From Achromobacter sp. B7 (lineage in GTDB: Bacteria; Pseudomonadota; Gammaproteobacteria; Burkholderiales; Burkholderiaceae_B), in NCBI RefSeq assembly GCF_003600685.1, contig NZ_CP032084.1, positions 3,596,001 to 3,660,000 of the forward strand: DNA of 64,000 bases. The letters run 5' to 3'. The translations under genes and the position numbers were made by a program. The notes beneath the pieces are model-generated. The model was not told the origin of the DNA, did not search any database, and was given only the letters and a program-made list of their open reading frames with translations. Below are positions 42,265 through 48,751 of this stretch, piece by piece (position 1 is the first letter of the stretch; each line of letters opens with the position of its first letter).

Positions 42265-43019
42265 GGTTGCGCCCCCTGCCCCGCGTCCAGGCGCAGCGCG
42301 TTCCGCGCCATCGCAACGATGCCCGGCGAGTAGCGTTTGCCTTTGGGGTCCTGGGTCTCGGCGATGATTCGCTTCCACCCACGCAACGGATCGCGGCCGG
42401 ACTGGTTCATGATTCCCGTCGCCCCGATCTTTCGCATTTGCTCTTCAGCCTGGGCGCGACTCATCGCCGTAACGGGCGGCGCTGGCAACGCTTTGACCAT
42501 GGCGGGAATCGGCTTCCATTCGCCACGGGCAAGAACCTCATTCAACGACCGTTCCCAGCGGGCCTTCATCGTCGTGTACGGGCAATGCTGAAGGTCATGC
42601 GCCCCCACCTCTACCGCCGCCCAGAAGATGGCCGGATGCGGCCAGGTCCCCGGCTCGCCGTTGTGCCGGGCGGCCATTCCTGCGACCGCCGTGTAAAACG
42701 CCACCTCGGGTTCAAGCGCCGGCCGGCAGGCCCGAATGAACTCGCCCACGCTGGGCGGCCAGTCGGGCGACATGCGACGGCATGCCCGGAGCCCTTCGGC
42801 CACGTCCTGCGGCGCCAGGTTCTCTTCGTCGAACGCTTCCGCCCAGGCCTCTTTCCAGTTCTCGATGCTCTGCATGTCCGGGAAGTCTTTCAGCCAGCGC
42901 CCCCCATACGTGCCCGAAAGGCGATTCCAAAGGTGGTCGATCAGGGAAATGCCTTCCAGCTTTGCCATCGGCACGGCCCACATGGACCGGTTAGCCGTCG
43001 ATTGTGCGACCGTCGTCAT
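42261..43019 (-). CDS. Replication protein P-like (helicase loader)
   Basis: 252 residues. The block HLWNRLSGTYGGRWLKDFPD, then WKEAWAEAFDEENLAPQDVAEGLRACR, and DWPPSVGEFIRACRP is the phage replication P family pattern; WPHPAIFWAAVEVGAHDL follows. P recruits the host DnaB helicase to the O-bound origin. It overlaps the O-like gene by 29 bases. Confidence 0.85.
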   Translation of the reverse strand: MTTVAQSTANRSMWAVPMAKLEGISLIDHLWNRLSGTYGGRWLKDFPDMQSIENWKEAWAEAFDEENLAPQDVAEGLRACRRMSPDWPPSVGEFIRACRPALEPEVAFYTAVAGMAARHNGEPGTWPHPAIFWAAVEVGAHDLQHCPYTTMKARWERSLNEVLARGEWKPIPAMVKALPAPPVTAMSRAQAEEQMRKIGATGIMNQSGRDPLRGWKRIIAETQDPKGKRYSPGIVAMARNALRLDAGQGAQP

Positions 43020-43842
43020 AGTCGTGGCCTCCTTGGTTTCGATTGCGGTTCACGTAGTCGGTGGGGTTGAACTTGCCGGGACGCGGTGCGCCCCCTGTTG
43101 CTGCGCCGCTCGGCGCAAACAACCCTTGCCAGCTTTTGCCGATTGCGTGCGTGATGACAGCCTCCGGCGTGTGGCCTTGCTTGCGGTATCCGTCCAGGTC
43201 CGTCACCTGCTGCTTGGCGGCCTCTTCGGTCAGCGGCTTGCGGATCTGCACGCGGTGACGAACCCAGCGCCCCCACAGGTCGGCATCCAGCCAATCCGGC
43301 AATTCCACGCTCATCGGGTCGAACCCCGGCGAGCGCTTGCGCACGCCCTTAGGTTCATTGACGGTTCCTTGACGGTTCAATGACGGTTCGGGTGCAGCAC
43401 GTTCACCCCGTGACGTCGTCAGATTCACCCCGTGACGTCGTGAGCTGCACCCCGTAGCGTCGTCAGATTCACCCCGTTCGTTACGGGGTGCAGCAGGTTC
43501 GCCCCGCTCGTCATCTTTGGAATGTTCCACGCGGGGTGAAACTGGTGCACCCCGTGAAAGATCAATGTCGTAGCAAACCGGACGCTGATCGGCACGCCGG
43601 ATGTAGGCTTTGACCAGATCCTGATTGCCGCGCTGAATTACCTTTTGGGTTTCCAACTCACGCAGCTTGTTCTGCACCGTTCGAGTGGACAGCCCGGTGT
43701 CTTCCGCCAGAGTAGCCACAGAGGGGAAAGCGCCCTCACCCTTTGGCCCCGCGTAATTGGCAAGGCACAACAGCACGTGACGGGCGGATGCCTCGGTCAC
43801 AATCCTTTGCGCCAAGGCCCATGTCATCGCCTGAACGCTCAT
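42991..43842 (-). CDS. Replication initiator O-like protein
   Basis: 283 residues. N-terminal winged helix (ARHVLLCLANYAGPKGEGAFPSVATLAEDTGLSTRTVQNKLREL, key block SVATLAEDTGLSTRTVQ), a polar linker at about 95-160 encoded by the iteron DNA, and a C-terminal domain (LPDWLDADLWGRWVRHR, EEAAKQQVTDLDGYRKQGHTPEAVITHAI) as in phage O proteins. It binds the origin inside its own gene and hands over to P. Confidence 0.88.
   Translation of the reverse strand: MSVQAMTWALAQRIVTEASARHVLLCLANYAGPKGEGAFPSVATLAEDTGLSTRTVQNKLRELETQKVIQRGNQDLVKAYIRRADQRPVCYDIDLSRGAPVSPRVEHSKDDERGEPAAPRNERGESDDATGCSSRRHGVNLTTSRGERAAPEPSLNRQGTVNEPKGVRKRSPGFDPMSVELPDWLDADLWGRWVRHRVQIRKPLTEEAAKQQVTDLDGYRKQGHTPEAVITHAIGKSWQGLFAPSGAATGGAPRPGKFNPTDYVNRNRNQGGHDYDDGRTIDG
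43359..43554. other. Phage replication origin: iterons inside the O gene
   Basis: TGACGGTTC occurs at 43359, 43370 and 43381, exactly 11 bases apart. Then TTCACCCCGTGACGTCGTCA-type units start at 43402, 43424, 43446 and 43468, exactly 22 bases apart. CACCCCG recurs in inverted form at 43484 and 43532 and direct at 43548, giving two small palindromes. This is the lambda-type ori layout inside the linker of O. Confidence 0.82.
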
Positions 43843-44336
43843 GACGACTCTCCATACAAAAGTTGAAACCCCTGCTCGGCCTCATCAGGCCACTTGCCTA
43901 AGGCAATGATCCGCAGGCGCGTAAGGCGCAAGCCGGGGATGAAATAGCTAAGCTTGAGCGCTGCCGCTGTCCGTGATTGATCAATGAACCAATGGCACGG
44001 CCCGCAGCCGAAGGCGATACACCAGTCATGCGCTTTGATTCCCTTTCCCTTGCCATCGCGCAACCGGTTGGAGTGGCAGGCAACTGTCGTCTCCTTGTCG
44101 TACCGGCAATACCCGGGAACGCGTAAGAGACATTCCTCGCCTTTGGCAAGATCAAGCAGCGCCTGGTTGCGATAGATCGTCTTGGGCGGCTTCTTGCCCT
44201 TCTTGCGCGCCTTCATAGACGCGCGCGGGGGCGGCATGGGGGCGGTGGCCCGAATCGGCGCGGCACGCATCATCGGCGTGGTGCTGCGCTTCATCGGCGT
44301 CTTGTTCTTGAGGGGCGTGCGGCGCATCAACGACAT
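43839..44336 (-). CDS. DUF1364 family putative nuclease
   Basis: 165 residues. A basic, Pro/Met-rich N-terminus (TPLKNKTPMKRSTTPMM) precedes the DUF1364 core: CLLRVPGYCRYDKETTVACHSN, GKGKGIKAHDWCIAFGCGPCHWFIDQ. The paired Cys and His residues suggest an HNH-like zinc fold. Found in the replication/nin-type regions of many phages. Overlaps the O start (ATGA). Confidence 0.85.
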   Translation of the reverse strand: MSLMRRTPLKNKTPMKRSTTPMMRAAPIRATAPMPPPRASMKARKKGKKPPKTIYRNQALLDLAKGEECLLRVPGYCRYDKETTVACHSNRLRDGKGKGIKAHDWCIAFGCGPCHWFIDQSRTAAALKLSYFIPGLRLTRLRIIALGKWPDEAEQGFQLLYGESS

Positions 44337-44632
44337 TCCGCCCCCGGCTCAGCCTTGACACGCCACCAGTACGGGAACTTCCAGCCATTCGTGCGCCGAA
44401 CGATCAGACCCGCCCGAGTGGCATCGAACAGGAACGAATCAACTGCGCAGGCAGCAGCATCCGAGCGCTTCGTACTGCGCCACGGATTCACCGGCACAAG
44501 CGCCGGCTCGACGATGCTCCGCAAGGCCGGCACATCAACACGGCGCGGGGTGTTGATAATGGCCTGCTTGACCGCTTCCACGGTTTCAGGCGGCACCCGA
44601 TACCCTCGGAACATGTGCAGGCAGTCAGCCAT
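44327..44632 (-). CDS. Hypothetical early protein, 101 aa
   Basis: MADCLHMFRGYRVPPETVEAVKQ..., with VDSFLFDATRAGLIVRRTNGWKFPYWW near the end, which looks like a small winged-helix or clamp domain. No family is certain. It overlaps both neighbours by several bases in the early leftward operon. Confidence 0.6.
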   Translation of the reverse strand: MADCLHMFRGYRVPPETVEAVKQAIINTPRRVDVPALRSIVEPALVPVNPWRSTKRSDAAACAVDSFLFDATRAGLIVRRTNGWKFPYWWRVKAEPGAECR

Positions 44633-44930
44633 AGATGCCGCTCCACTTCACAAACGGCTTTCGCACGGCCTCATGAAAGAGCGCCGCCGCTTCGGCGTTG
44701 TGATCCAGCTGCGCACGGCTGGTGATACCGCACGCATCACGGACGAACTGCGCAGCATGCTGCTGGGCGGTCACACCCGGGGGGGCGGCACCGATGCGGG
44801 CAACAACCCAAGCCTGGAACCGGTCGTTCCCGCAGAGTTGCCCAGCCGCACGCGCCAGCGCGCCCCCCTTACGCTCCGTGGACGAGACACGCGCCCGCAC
44901 GGGTACACCAGAAGTTCCACGGGTCAGCAT
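44625..44930 (-). CDS. Hypothetical early protein, 101 aa
   Basis: Soluble protein starting MLTRGTSGVPVRARVSSTERKGG, with AAGQLCGNDRFQAWVVARIGAAPPG and a helical AAQFVRDACGITSRAQLDHN block. Phage proteins with this block are frequent beside replication genes; the role is unknown. Overlaps the CII-like gene by seven bases. Confidence 0.6.
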   Translation of the reverse strand: MLTRGTSGVPVRARVSSTERKGGALARAAGQLCGNDRFQAWVVARIGAAPPGVTAQQHAAQFVRDACGITSRAQLDHNAEAAALFHEAVRKPFVKWSGIYG

Positions 44931-45439
44931 TGCACCCTCGACACATTGCGCGCGCCACGGAACGCCAACACGGCCAAGTCCATGAAGAGCGTGTACAGCG
45001 CGCTGCGCTCATCGGGGTCAATGCGGCCGTCACCCATCGCGTCCAGAGTCGACGCATTCAAGCCTCCGACCTTGGCACCTACCTTCAATACCTTTTCGTG
45101 GATGGCTTTCAACTCGTCAGGCCAGCCGCCCTCAGGAGGTGCGGGCACGTCCAAGCAGGTAAGACCATGCTCGACCATCGCGTAGGTCTGCGCCCAGCGG
45201 TGTGCCACTTCAGCGCCCCCGGCCTTCTGCGCGAGCCATTCCGTAAGCAGGTCCGCCATTTCGAAGGTCATCGACTCGCCTTCTTGGCCGCTCAGCTTGG
45301 CGCGCAGCGATTCGTAGTGGATCCGCTTGCCGCGGCGTTCGGTCAGAAAGCTGGCCGCGTCCTTGACGCCGCCGGGCGCGCTACGCACATCGTTGTAGAG
45401 GACATCAAGCCAATGGTGGGAGTACAGGCGGATGGTCAT
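44924..45439 (-). CDS. CII-like regulatory protein (CP76 family)
   Basis: 171 residues. The N-terminal half (LDVLYNDVRSAPGGVKDAASFLTERRGKRIHYESLRAKLSG, key block SAPGGVKDAASFLTE and the HYESLRAKLSG recognition helix) matches the phage 186/CP76-type CII regulators. The C-terminal half is helical. Placed after Cro, as expected for the activator that favours lysogeny. Confidence 0.72.
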   Translation of the reverse strand: MTIRLYSHHWLDVLYNDVRSAPGGVKDAASFLTERRGKRIHYESLRAKLSGQEGESMTFEMADLLTEWLAQKAGGAEVAHRWAQTYAMVEHGLTCLDVPAPPEGGWPDELKAIHEKVLKVGAKVGGLNASTLDAMGDGRIDPDERSALYTLFMDLAVLAFRGARNVSRVQC

Positions 45440-45521
45440 CGGGCATACCTTGGAATCGAGAAATATCAGGGTTTCGGCGGTGTTCTGCCGCCCCTAAGAT
45501 GTGAAGCATGGAAAACGACCT

Positions 45522-45620
45522 TCAGACGTCCAGCGGCCCAATCTGAACCTTGTCTTCGGACTTCGCCGGCACTTGGGCTGTCTGGTCTGCCGGCACTGCC
45601 GGCGAATTCGCGCTATCCAT
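45522..45620 (-). CDS. Microprotein, 32 aa
   Basis: MDSANSPAVPADQTAQVPAK and a further 12 residues, with GGAG nine bases before the ATG. The start lies inside the end of the Cro-like gene, so translation may be coupled. Acidic, unstructured-looking. Function unknown. Confidence 0.45.
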   Translation of the reverse strand: MDSANSPAVPADQTAQVPAKSEDKVQIGPLDV

Positions 45621-45912
45621 CGGCGCTCTCCGTAAGGGTCTTAGTTGAATGGGGAGAGGTCGGCTGCTGCGGCGTCGGGCCGCCGTAGAAAAACCCGAGC
45701 AACTCTCCGTGATTGAAAGGAGCGCCAAAATCCTGGCTGGCTTGCCACAACGCATCCATCGTTCCCTTTCGAGGCACCTTGCGGGCGTACAGAAGGTGCG
45801 TTTCGATGTACGCGACGGTCGTGCAGGCCCGCTTAGCGAACTTCGCCCTGTCGTCAGACGAAAGGGCGAGGTAGAAGGCCTTAAAGCTCGGTTTGGGTTT
45901 GGCGATGTTCAT
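45613..45912 (-). CDS. Cro-like repressor
   Basis: 99 residues. Helix-turn-helix in FAKRACTTVAYIETHLLYARKVPRKGTMDALWQAS, with turn TTVAYIE and recognition helix THLLYARKVP. It is divergent to the cI-like gene across three operators. No ribosome site is visible before the ATG, and the predicted transcript begins only two or three bases upstream. Confidence 0.82.
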   Translation of the reverse strand: MNIAKPKPSFKAFYLALSSDDRAKFAKRACTTVAYIETHLLYARKVPRKGTMDALWQASQDFGAPFNHGELLGFFYGGPTPQQPTSPHSTKTLTESADG

Positions 45913-45920
45913 GACGCAAG

Positions 45921-45949
45921 ATGTTATTACCTTTTTGGTAATATATCAA
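45921..45949 (-). promoter_or_regulatory. Early leftward promoter for cro
   Basis: Minus strand TTGATA (45944-45949), 17-base spacer, TAACAT (45921-45926). Operator 45927-45941 fills the spacer, so repressor binding blocks it. The start of transcription would fall at about 45914, next to the cro ATG. Confidence 0.7.
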
Positions 45950-45991
45950 CCGAAAGAAGTTACCCATTTGGTTTATTTACCTACAAGGTAA
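45927..45991. promoter_or_regulatory. Operator cluster between cro and cI (three sites)
   Basis: TTACC-N5-GGTAA at 45927-45941 and 45977-45991, and the half-degenerate TTACC-CATTT-GGTTT at 45960-45974. Centres are 33 and 17 bases apart. The middle site is the weaker one, exactly as in the other cluster at 47175-47245. Confidence 0.85.
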
Positions 45992-46002
45992 ACGCGGGTC
46001 CA

Positions 46003-47079
46003 ATGACCACCATGAAGTCCATCAAAGAAATCCGCCGGGCGAACTTCGCTCGCGCCATCGAGGAAAAATGCTCCGGCAATCAGACCGAGGCCGCCACGCG
46101 CCTTGAGTACTCCACGCCTTCCCTCGTGAGCCGCTACGCTACGGGCAAGAAGGACATTGGCGACCGAGCCGCGCGCAAGATGGAGGAAGCTTTCGGGCTT
46201 CCGAGTAACTGGATGGACGCCGACCACACGCCGGCTCACGACGACCGTGCAAATGTGCAGGGCTATGCTCGCCCTTGGCCCTTCCCATCGATAGCAGAGG
46301 CAGCCGTGCGCGCCTTGCCCGCTGCACAGTTGAGCGCGCTGGAAGGGGCTATGGCTTTGGCAATTGCCCAACTGAACCTAGGTATCACGGTGACAGCGCC
46401 AGCCCGGCCGGTCGGAGCAACTCCTCTACGCGCACCGCGCGTCGGCCGGTACGCGGATGACGGCGCCGACGAGTTTCCAATGCCCATTGGCGGCCTGCCT
46501 ATCGCCCCCTGGGAAGGTGGCGCTACGACTAAGCAAACAGAGGGAACAATCCAATCCTTGCGCATCAGCCATGCCGCGAACGTCGGCCATGTGCCGCGCG
46601 CTGGCTATTCCGCCAATGACCAAGAATTCCTTTCGGTCCCCGAGCTGGATGTCAGGCTTGCCGCTGGGAGGCTGGGGATCGAGAACTATGAAGAGACCGC
46701 TATCGGGGAAATCCTTTTGCGCCGGTCATTCTTGGAATCGTTCAAGCTTCCCATCGAGCGCATGAAGATTGTGTATGCGGACGGCGATAGCATGGAGCCG
46801 GTTATCCGTAACGAAGGTCCAATGCTTTTTTATGAAGAAACGGTGGCAGACGCCCGTCTGATCGATCCGCGCACGGTCTATGCCATCAACCATGGCGGCA
46901 AGATGATCGTGAAGTGCCTATCGCGCGAACGGGACGGCACTTGGCTTGCCAAATCACTGAACCCCGCCTATCCGCCGTTCCCCTTGGAAAAGGAAGATGG
47001 TCGCGATGTGCGCATTGTCGGCCGGATCCTCTGGTCGCCATACGACCTGCGAAACGGGGTCGATCAGCGCTTGCTTTAA
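46003..47079 (+). CDS. cI-like repressor with S24/LexA peptidase domain
   Basis: 358 residues from ATG 46003 (46012 possible). N-terminal helix-turn-helix (GNQTEAATRLEYSTPSLVSRYATGKKDIGD), a long linker of about 110 residues, then a LexA-like domain: candidate cleavage site Ala-Gly in VRLAAGRLG, catalytic Ser in YADGDSMEPVI, Lys in GGKMIVKCL. It should keep the prophage silent and self-cleave with RecA after DNA damage. The linker is much longer than in lambda CI. Confidence 0.93.
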   Translation: MTTMKSIKEIRRANFARAIEEKCSGNQTEAATRLEYSTPSLVSRYATGKKDIGDRAARKMEEAFGLPSNWMDADHTPAHDDRANVQGYARPWPFPSIAEAAVRALPAAQLSALEGAMALAIAQLNLGITVTAPARPVGATPLRAPRVGRYADDGADEFPMPIGGLPIAPWEGGATTKQTEGTIQSLRISHAANVGHVPRAGYSANDQEFLSVPELDVRLAAGRLGIENYEETAIGEILLRRSFLESFKLPIERMKIVYADGDSMEPVIRNEGPMLFYEETVADARLIDPRTVYAINHGGKMIVKCLSRERDGTWLAKSLNPAYPPFPLEKEDGRDVRIVGRILWSPYDLRNGVDQRLL

Positions 47080-47098
47080 AGCGTCTACCAAGCAATCA

Positions 47099-47122
47099 GC
47101 CGCCCACCGGGCGGCTTTTTTT
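47099..47122 (+). terminator. Terminator of cI
   Basis: GCCGCCC-ACC-GGGCGGC followed by seven T, 19 bases after the cI stop codon. Confidence 0.9.
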
Positions 47123-47174
47123 CGTCCCGGCCTACCCCCCGCAAGTCGGTGTTGCGCAGCCGCGACTATCAAAA

Positions 47175-47245
47175 TTACCCAATCGGTAAACAAATGCAAT
47201 GGAAAAGTTACCCTTTTGGTTTGACTGCTATTACCACTTCGGTAA
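47175..47245. promoter_or_regulatory. Operator cluster behind cI (three sites)
   Basis: TTACC-CAATC-GGTAA at 47175-47189, TTACC-CTTTT-GGTTT at 47208-47222, TTACC-ACTTC-GGTAA at 47231-47245. Together with the cluster at 45927-45991 this gives an OL/OR-like pair around the repressor gene. Confidence 0.87.
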
Positions 47246-47248
47246 TAC
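47221..47248 (+). promoter_or_regulatory. Early rightward promoter (PL-like)
   Basis: TTGACT (47221-47226), 16-base spacer, TAATAC (47243-47248). Operators at 47208-47222 and 47231-47245 overlap both boxes, so the repressor must shut it off. Confidence 0.82.
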
Positions 47249-47560
47249 TGCACGCATGCTTCGGGTGACAAACACGAAGCGCCGCTCTTTAACAACTTAG
47301 GCCGCCCGCCCCCGCGAGGGAGGAAGGGCGAAACAGGACAGCCAGGCGCCAGCGCGCCCCCGGACCCTGTGTGCTTGGGCTTCGACAGCCAAGCAACGCC
47401 CAGCCGGGCGTGGCGACGATAACCCCGGCATGAGATCCGATTCCGCTGAAAAGCGGGTTTCGGCCAGCGCTGCGAGTCAGCGCTTACCGAAGCCAACTTA
47501 CCGAGAAAATTGCCTCATAAGCAACACTTCCGCGATGGAGCGTGACGATTGTTAAGTCGG
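47249..47560 (+). ncRNA. Untranslated leader of the early rightward transcript, with boxA and hairpins
   Basis: About 300 bases without a supported gene. It holds a boxA (47283-47294), a CCGCT-GAAA-AGCGG hairpin with a GNRA tetraloop (47443-47456), and GCGCTG-N5-CAGCGC (47467-47483). The layout suggests a nut/put-like antitermination RNA. A 41-codon frame at 47430 lacks a ribosome site and was not called. Confidence 0.55.
47283..47294 (+). promoter_or_regulatory. boxA antitermination element
   Basis: CGCTCTTTAACA matches the boxA consensus of rRNA operons and phage nut sites. It lies about 30 bases after the predicted start of the early transcript, the expected place for NusB/NusE loading. 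Confidence 0.75.
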
Positions 47561-47962
47561 TTAGGTAGATAGTGCCTTCTCTAACTTGCTCGAATCGTCG
47601 GACATGGGCACATACCCTTTGCTCGCGTACCACGAACGAAGCAAATCCTGTGTGACTGCCTGATCAAAATTACGGGGCTCCAGCCGAATTGAGGTGTGAC
47701 CAAGACTCCGTGCCAACTCTTCTGCGTGGGAAAGTAATCTGTTGCCGATGCCTTGCTCTCGATAGGCAGGCAGAACATATATCTCATATATGAAGCCGAT
47801 GAACTGTTCACTCAAATCTTCGTAGCAAAGAAATCCAACATCATGTTGATTGAGCTTTGCTATGAAATTTCGGGATCTATCGTTTTTCGCTCGGTCGGCG
47901 CGATCGCGAAGCACTGGGTCTGACACGGAAGCTGAAGTTGCAATTTCTCTGATGTCTGGCAT
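47561..47962 (-). CDS. GNAT acetyltransferase (cargo, antisense to the early transcript)
   Basis: 133 residues from ATG 47962 (MPDIREIATSASV). GNAT motif A is clear: GFIYEIYVLPAYREQGIGNRLLSHAEELARSLG, core YREQGIGNRLL; motif B region RNFDQAVTQDLLRSWYASKGY. DNA here is poorer in GC than around it. It faces against the early transcript that must cross it, so it probably has its own promoter and is expressed in the lysogen. Substrate unknown (antibiotic, protein or small molecule). Confidence 0.78.
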   Translation of the reverse strand: MPDIREIATSASVSDPVLRDRADRAKNDRSRNFIAKLNQHDVGFLCYEDLSEQFIGFIYEIYVLPAYREQGIGNRLLSHAEELARSLGHTSIRLEPRNFDQAVTQDLLRSWYASKGYVPMSDDSSKLEKALST

Positions 47963-48074
47963 TCGTATTCCACGAGTATTAGTTAGGGCTGACACAGAAA
48001 ATTATCGGCAATCTATCCGTACTAACGCAAGCCAGTACAGACCGAGAAATATGTCGTGCTGCTCAACCGGCCAT

Positions 48075-48124
48075 GCCGAGCCCCGGCTCATGCCCCGCGT
48101 GCGGGGTATCGGCAGGCGCTGCCT
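48075..48124 (+). repeat. Cluster of RNA hairpins
   Basis: GAGCC-CC-GGCTC (48078-48089), ATGCCCCG-CGTG-CGGGGTAT (48090-48109) and AGGC-GCT-GCCT (48114-48124) follow one another; GCC/GGC ends could join the first two. It is upstream of the 24-aa gene and may shape the early mRNA. Confidence 0.45.
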
Positions 48125-48157
48125 GATCCCTCATCACCCTACCCCGGAGCTTTCACC

Positions 48158-48232
48158 ATGGTCGCAATGATCGTCCGCTTCATCGAAGAATTGATCGACG
48201 TCTTTAACTTCGGCAGCAACATCAGCAAGTAG
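48158..48232 (+). CDS. Microprotein, 24 aa
   Basis: GGAG eight bases before ATG 48158. The product begins MVAMIVRFIEELIDVFNF and ends GSNISK. It forms an almost ideal amphipathic helix with hydrophobic and acidic faces, so a membrane-surface or protein-binding role is plausible. It is the first translated gene of the early rightward transcript after a 900-base leader. Confidence 0.55.
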   Translation: MVAMIVRFIEELIDVFNFGSNISK

Positions 48233-48238
48233 CACCCC

Positions 48239-48266
48239 GCCAGCCCCGCACCGCCGGGGCGGCTTT
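48239..48266 (+). terminator. Terminator-like hairpin after the 24-aa gene
   Basis: GCC-A-GCCCCG and CGGGGC-GGC pair with one bulge, followed by only three T. It overlaps the left arm of the larger RNA structure at 48261, so the two folds exclude each other, as in an attenuator. Confidence 0.5.
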
Positions 48267-48351
48267 GGAGAGTGGGCCGGCGTCGCAACGTCACCGACGC
48301 TGAAAGTGACTTTCAGGGATTAACCGGGCCTCCGGCCTGCTCTCCAAAGCC
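48261..48351 (+). ncRNA. Candidate structured RNA with a 12+6 bp closing stem and two inner hairpins
   Basis: GGCTTTGGAGAG (48261-48272) pairs perfectly with CTCTCCAAAGCC (48340-48351). After a 2x2 internal loop GGCCGG (48275-48280) pairs with CCGGCC (48332-48337). Inside lie GCGTCG/CGACGC (48280-48285 with 48295-48300) and CTGAAAG-TGA-CTTTCAG (48300-48316). No coding frame with a ribosome site covers it. It may be a phage small RNA or a regulatory leader for the following membrane genes. Confidence 0.6.
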
Positions 48352-48378
48352 CATCACCGCGCGTTCGCGCACATCCCC

Positions 48379-48507
48379 ATGCCTTCAACCATCCCCGCCC
48401 TCTGGTGGGGCCTGGCCCTGCTCGCCTTGGCGGCGGTGGCGCTGGTCCCCGCCTGCGAATACCTCAACCGCCGCTATGTCGCGGCCGATCCCTGGAAAGC
48501 ATCATGA
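48379..48507 (+). CDS. Small membrane protein, 42 aa
   Basis: MPSTIPALWWGLALLALAAV... has one clear membrane helix (residues about 8-25) and a polar C-terminus (EYLNRRYVAADPWKAS). Its TGA overlaps the ATG of the next gene, which argues for real translation. No strong ribosome site is visible. Function unknown. Confidence 0.5.
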   Translation: MPSTIPALWWGLALLALAAVALVPACEYLNRRYVAADPWKAS

Positions 48508-48740
48508 ACGCTATCACTGTAACCGCGCTTGCCGCGCGCCGCCGCAAGCTGCCGACCATCACGCAAGCGGCATACAAGCTGACCAACCTCATTGCGCCAC
48601 GCGACCATGCGGGCCGAGGCAACTGGAGCCAGGACGCGGACATTCCCGCTGTGTGGGCTTGGGCCGCCGGCATCGGCTTCGCGGCGTTCGTCCTCTTCGG
48701 CCATGAAATTCTTGGCTGGCTTCTCCAATTCGCAATGTGA
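48504..48740 (+). CDS. Small membrane-anchored protein, 78 aa
   Basis: ATG 48504 overlaps the previous stop (ATGA). A basic N-terminal part (ALAARRRKLPTITQAAYKL) is followed by a membrane segment at about residues 48-75 (VWAWAAGIGFAAFVLFGHEILGWLLQF). No family is recognised. The gene pair 48379/48504 looks like a co-translated unit of membrane proteins. Confidence 0.6.
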   Translation: MNAITVTALAARRRKLPTITQAAYKLTNLIAPRDHAGRGNWSQDADIPAVWAWAAGIGFAAFVLFGHEILGWLLQFAM

Positions 48741-48751
48741 CCCGGACCAAC

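Noticed and set aside
43359..43490. Regular repeats taken for a CRISPR array
   Set aside because: Periods of 11 and 22 bp leave no spacers, and the repeats lie inside the O gene; they are origin iterons.
45649..46002. Longer N-terminus for the cI-like repressor
   Set aside because: The extension runs through the cro-like gene and the operators; it is only an open frame.
47430..47555. 41-codon frame in the early leader
   Set aside because: No ribosome site, and the sequence is better explained by RNA hairpins.
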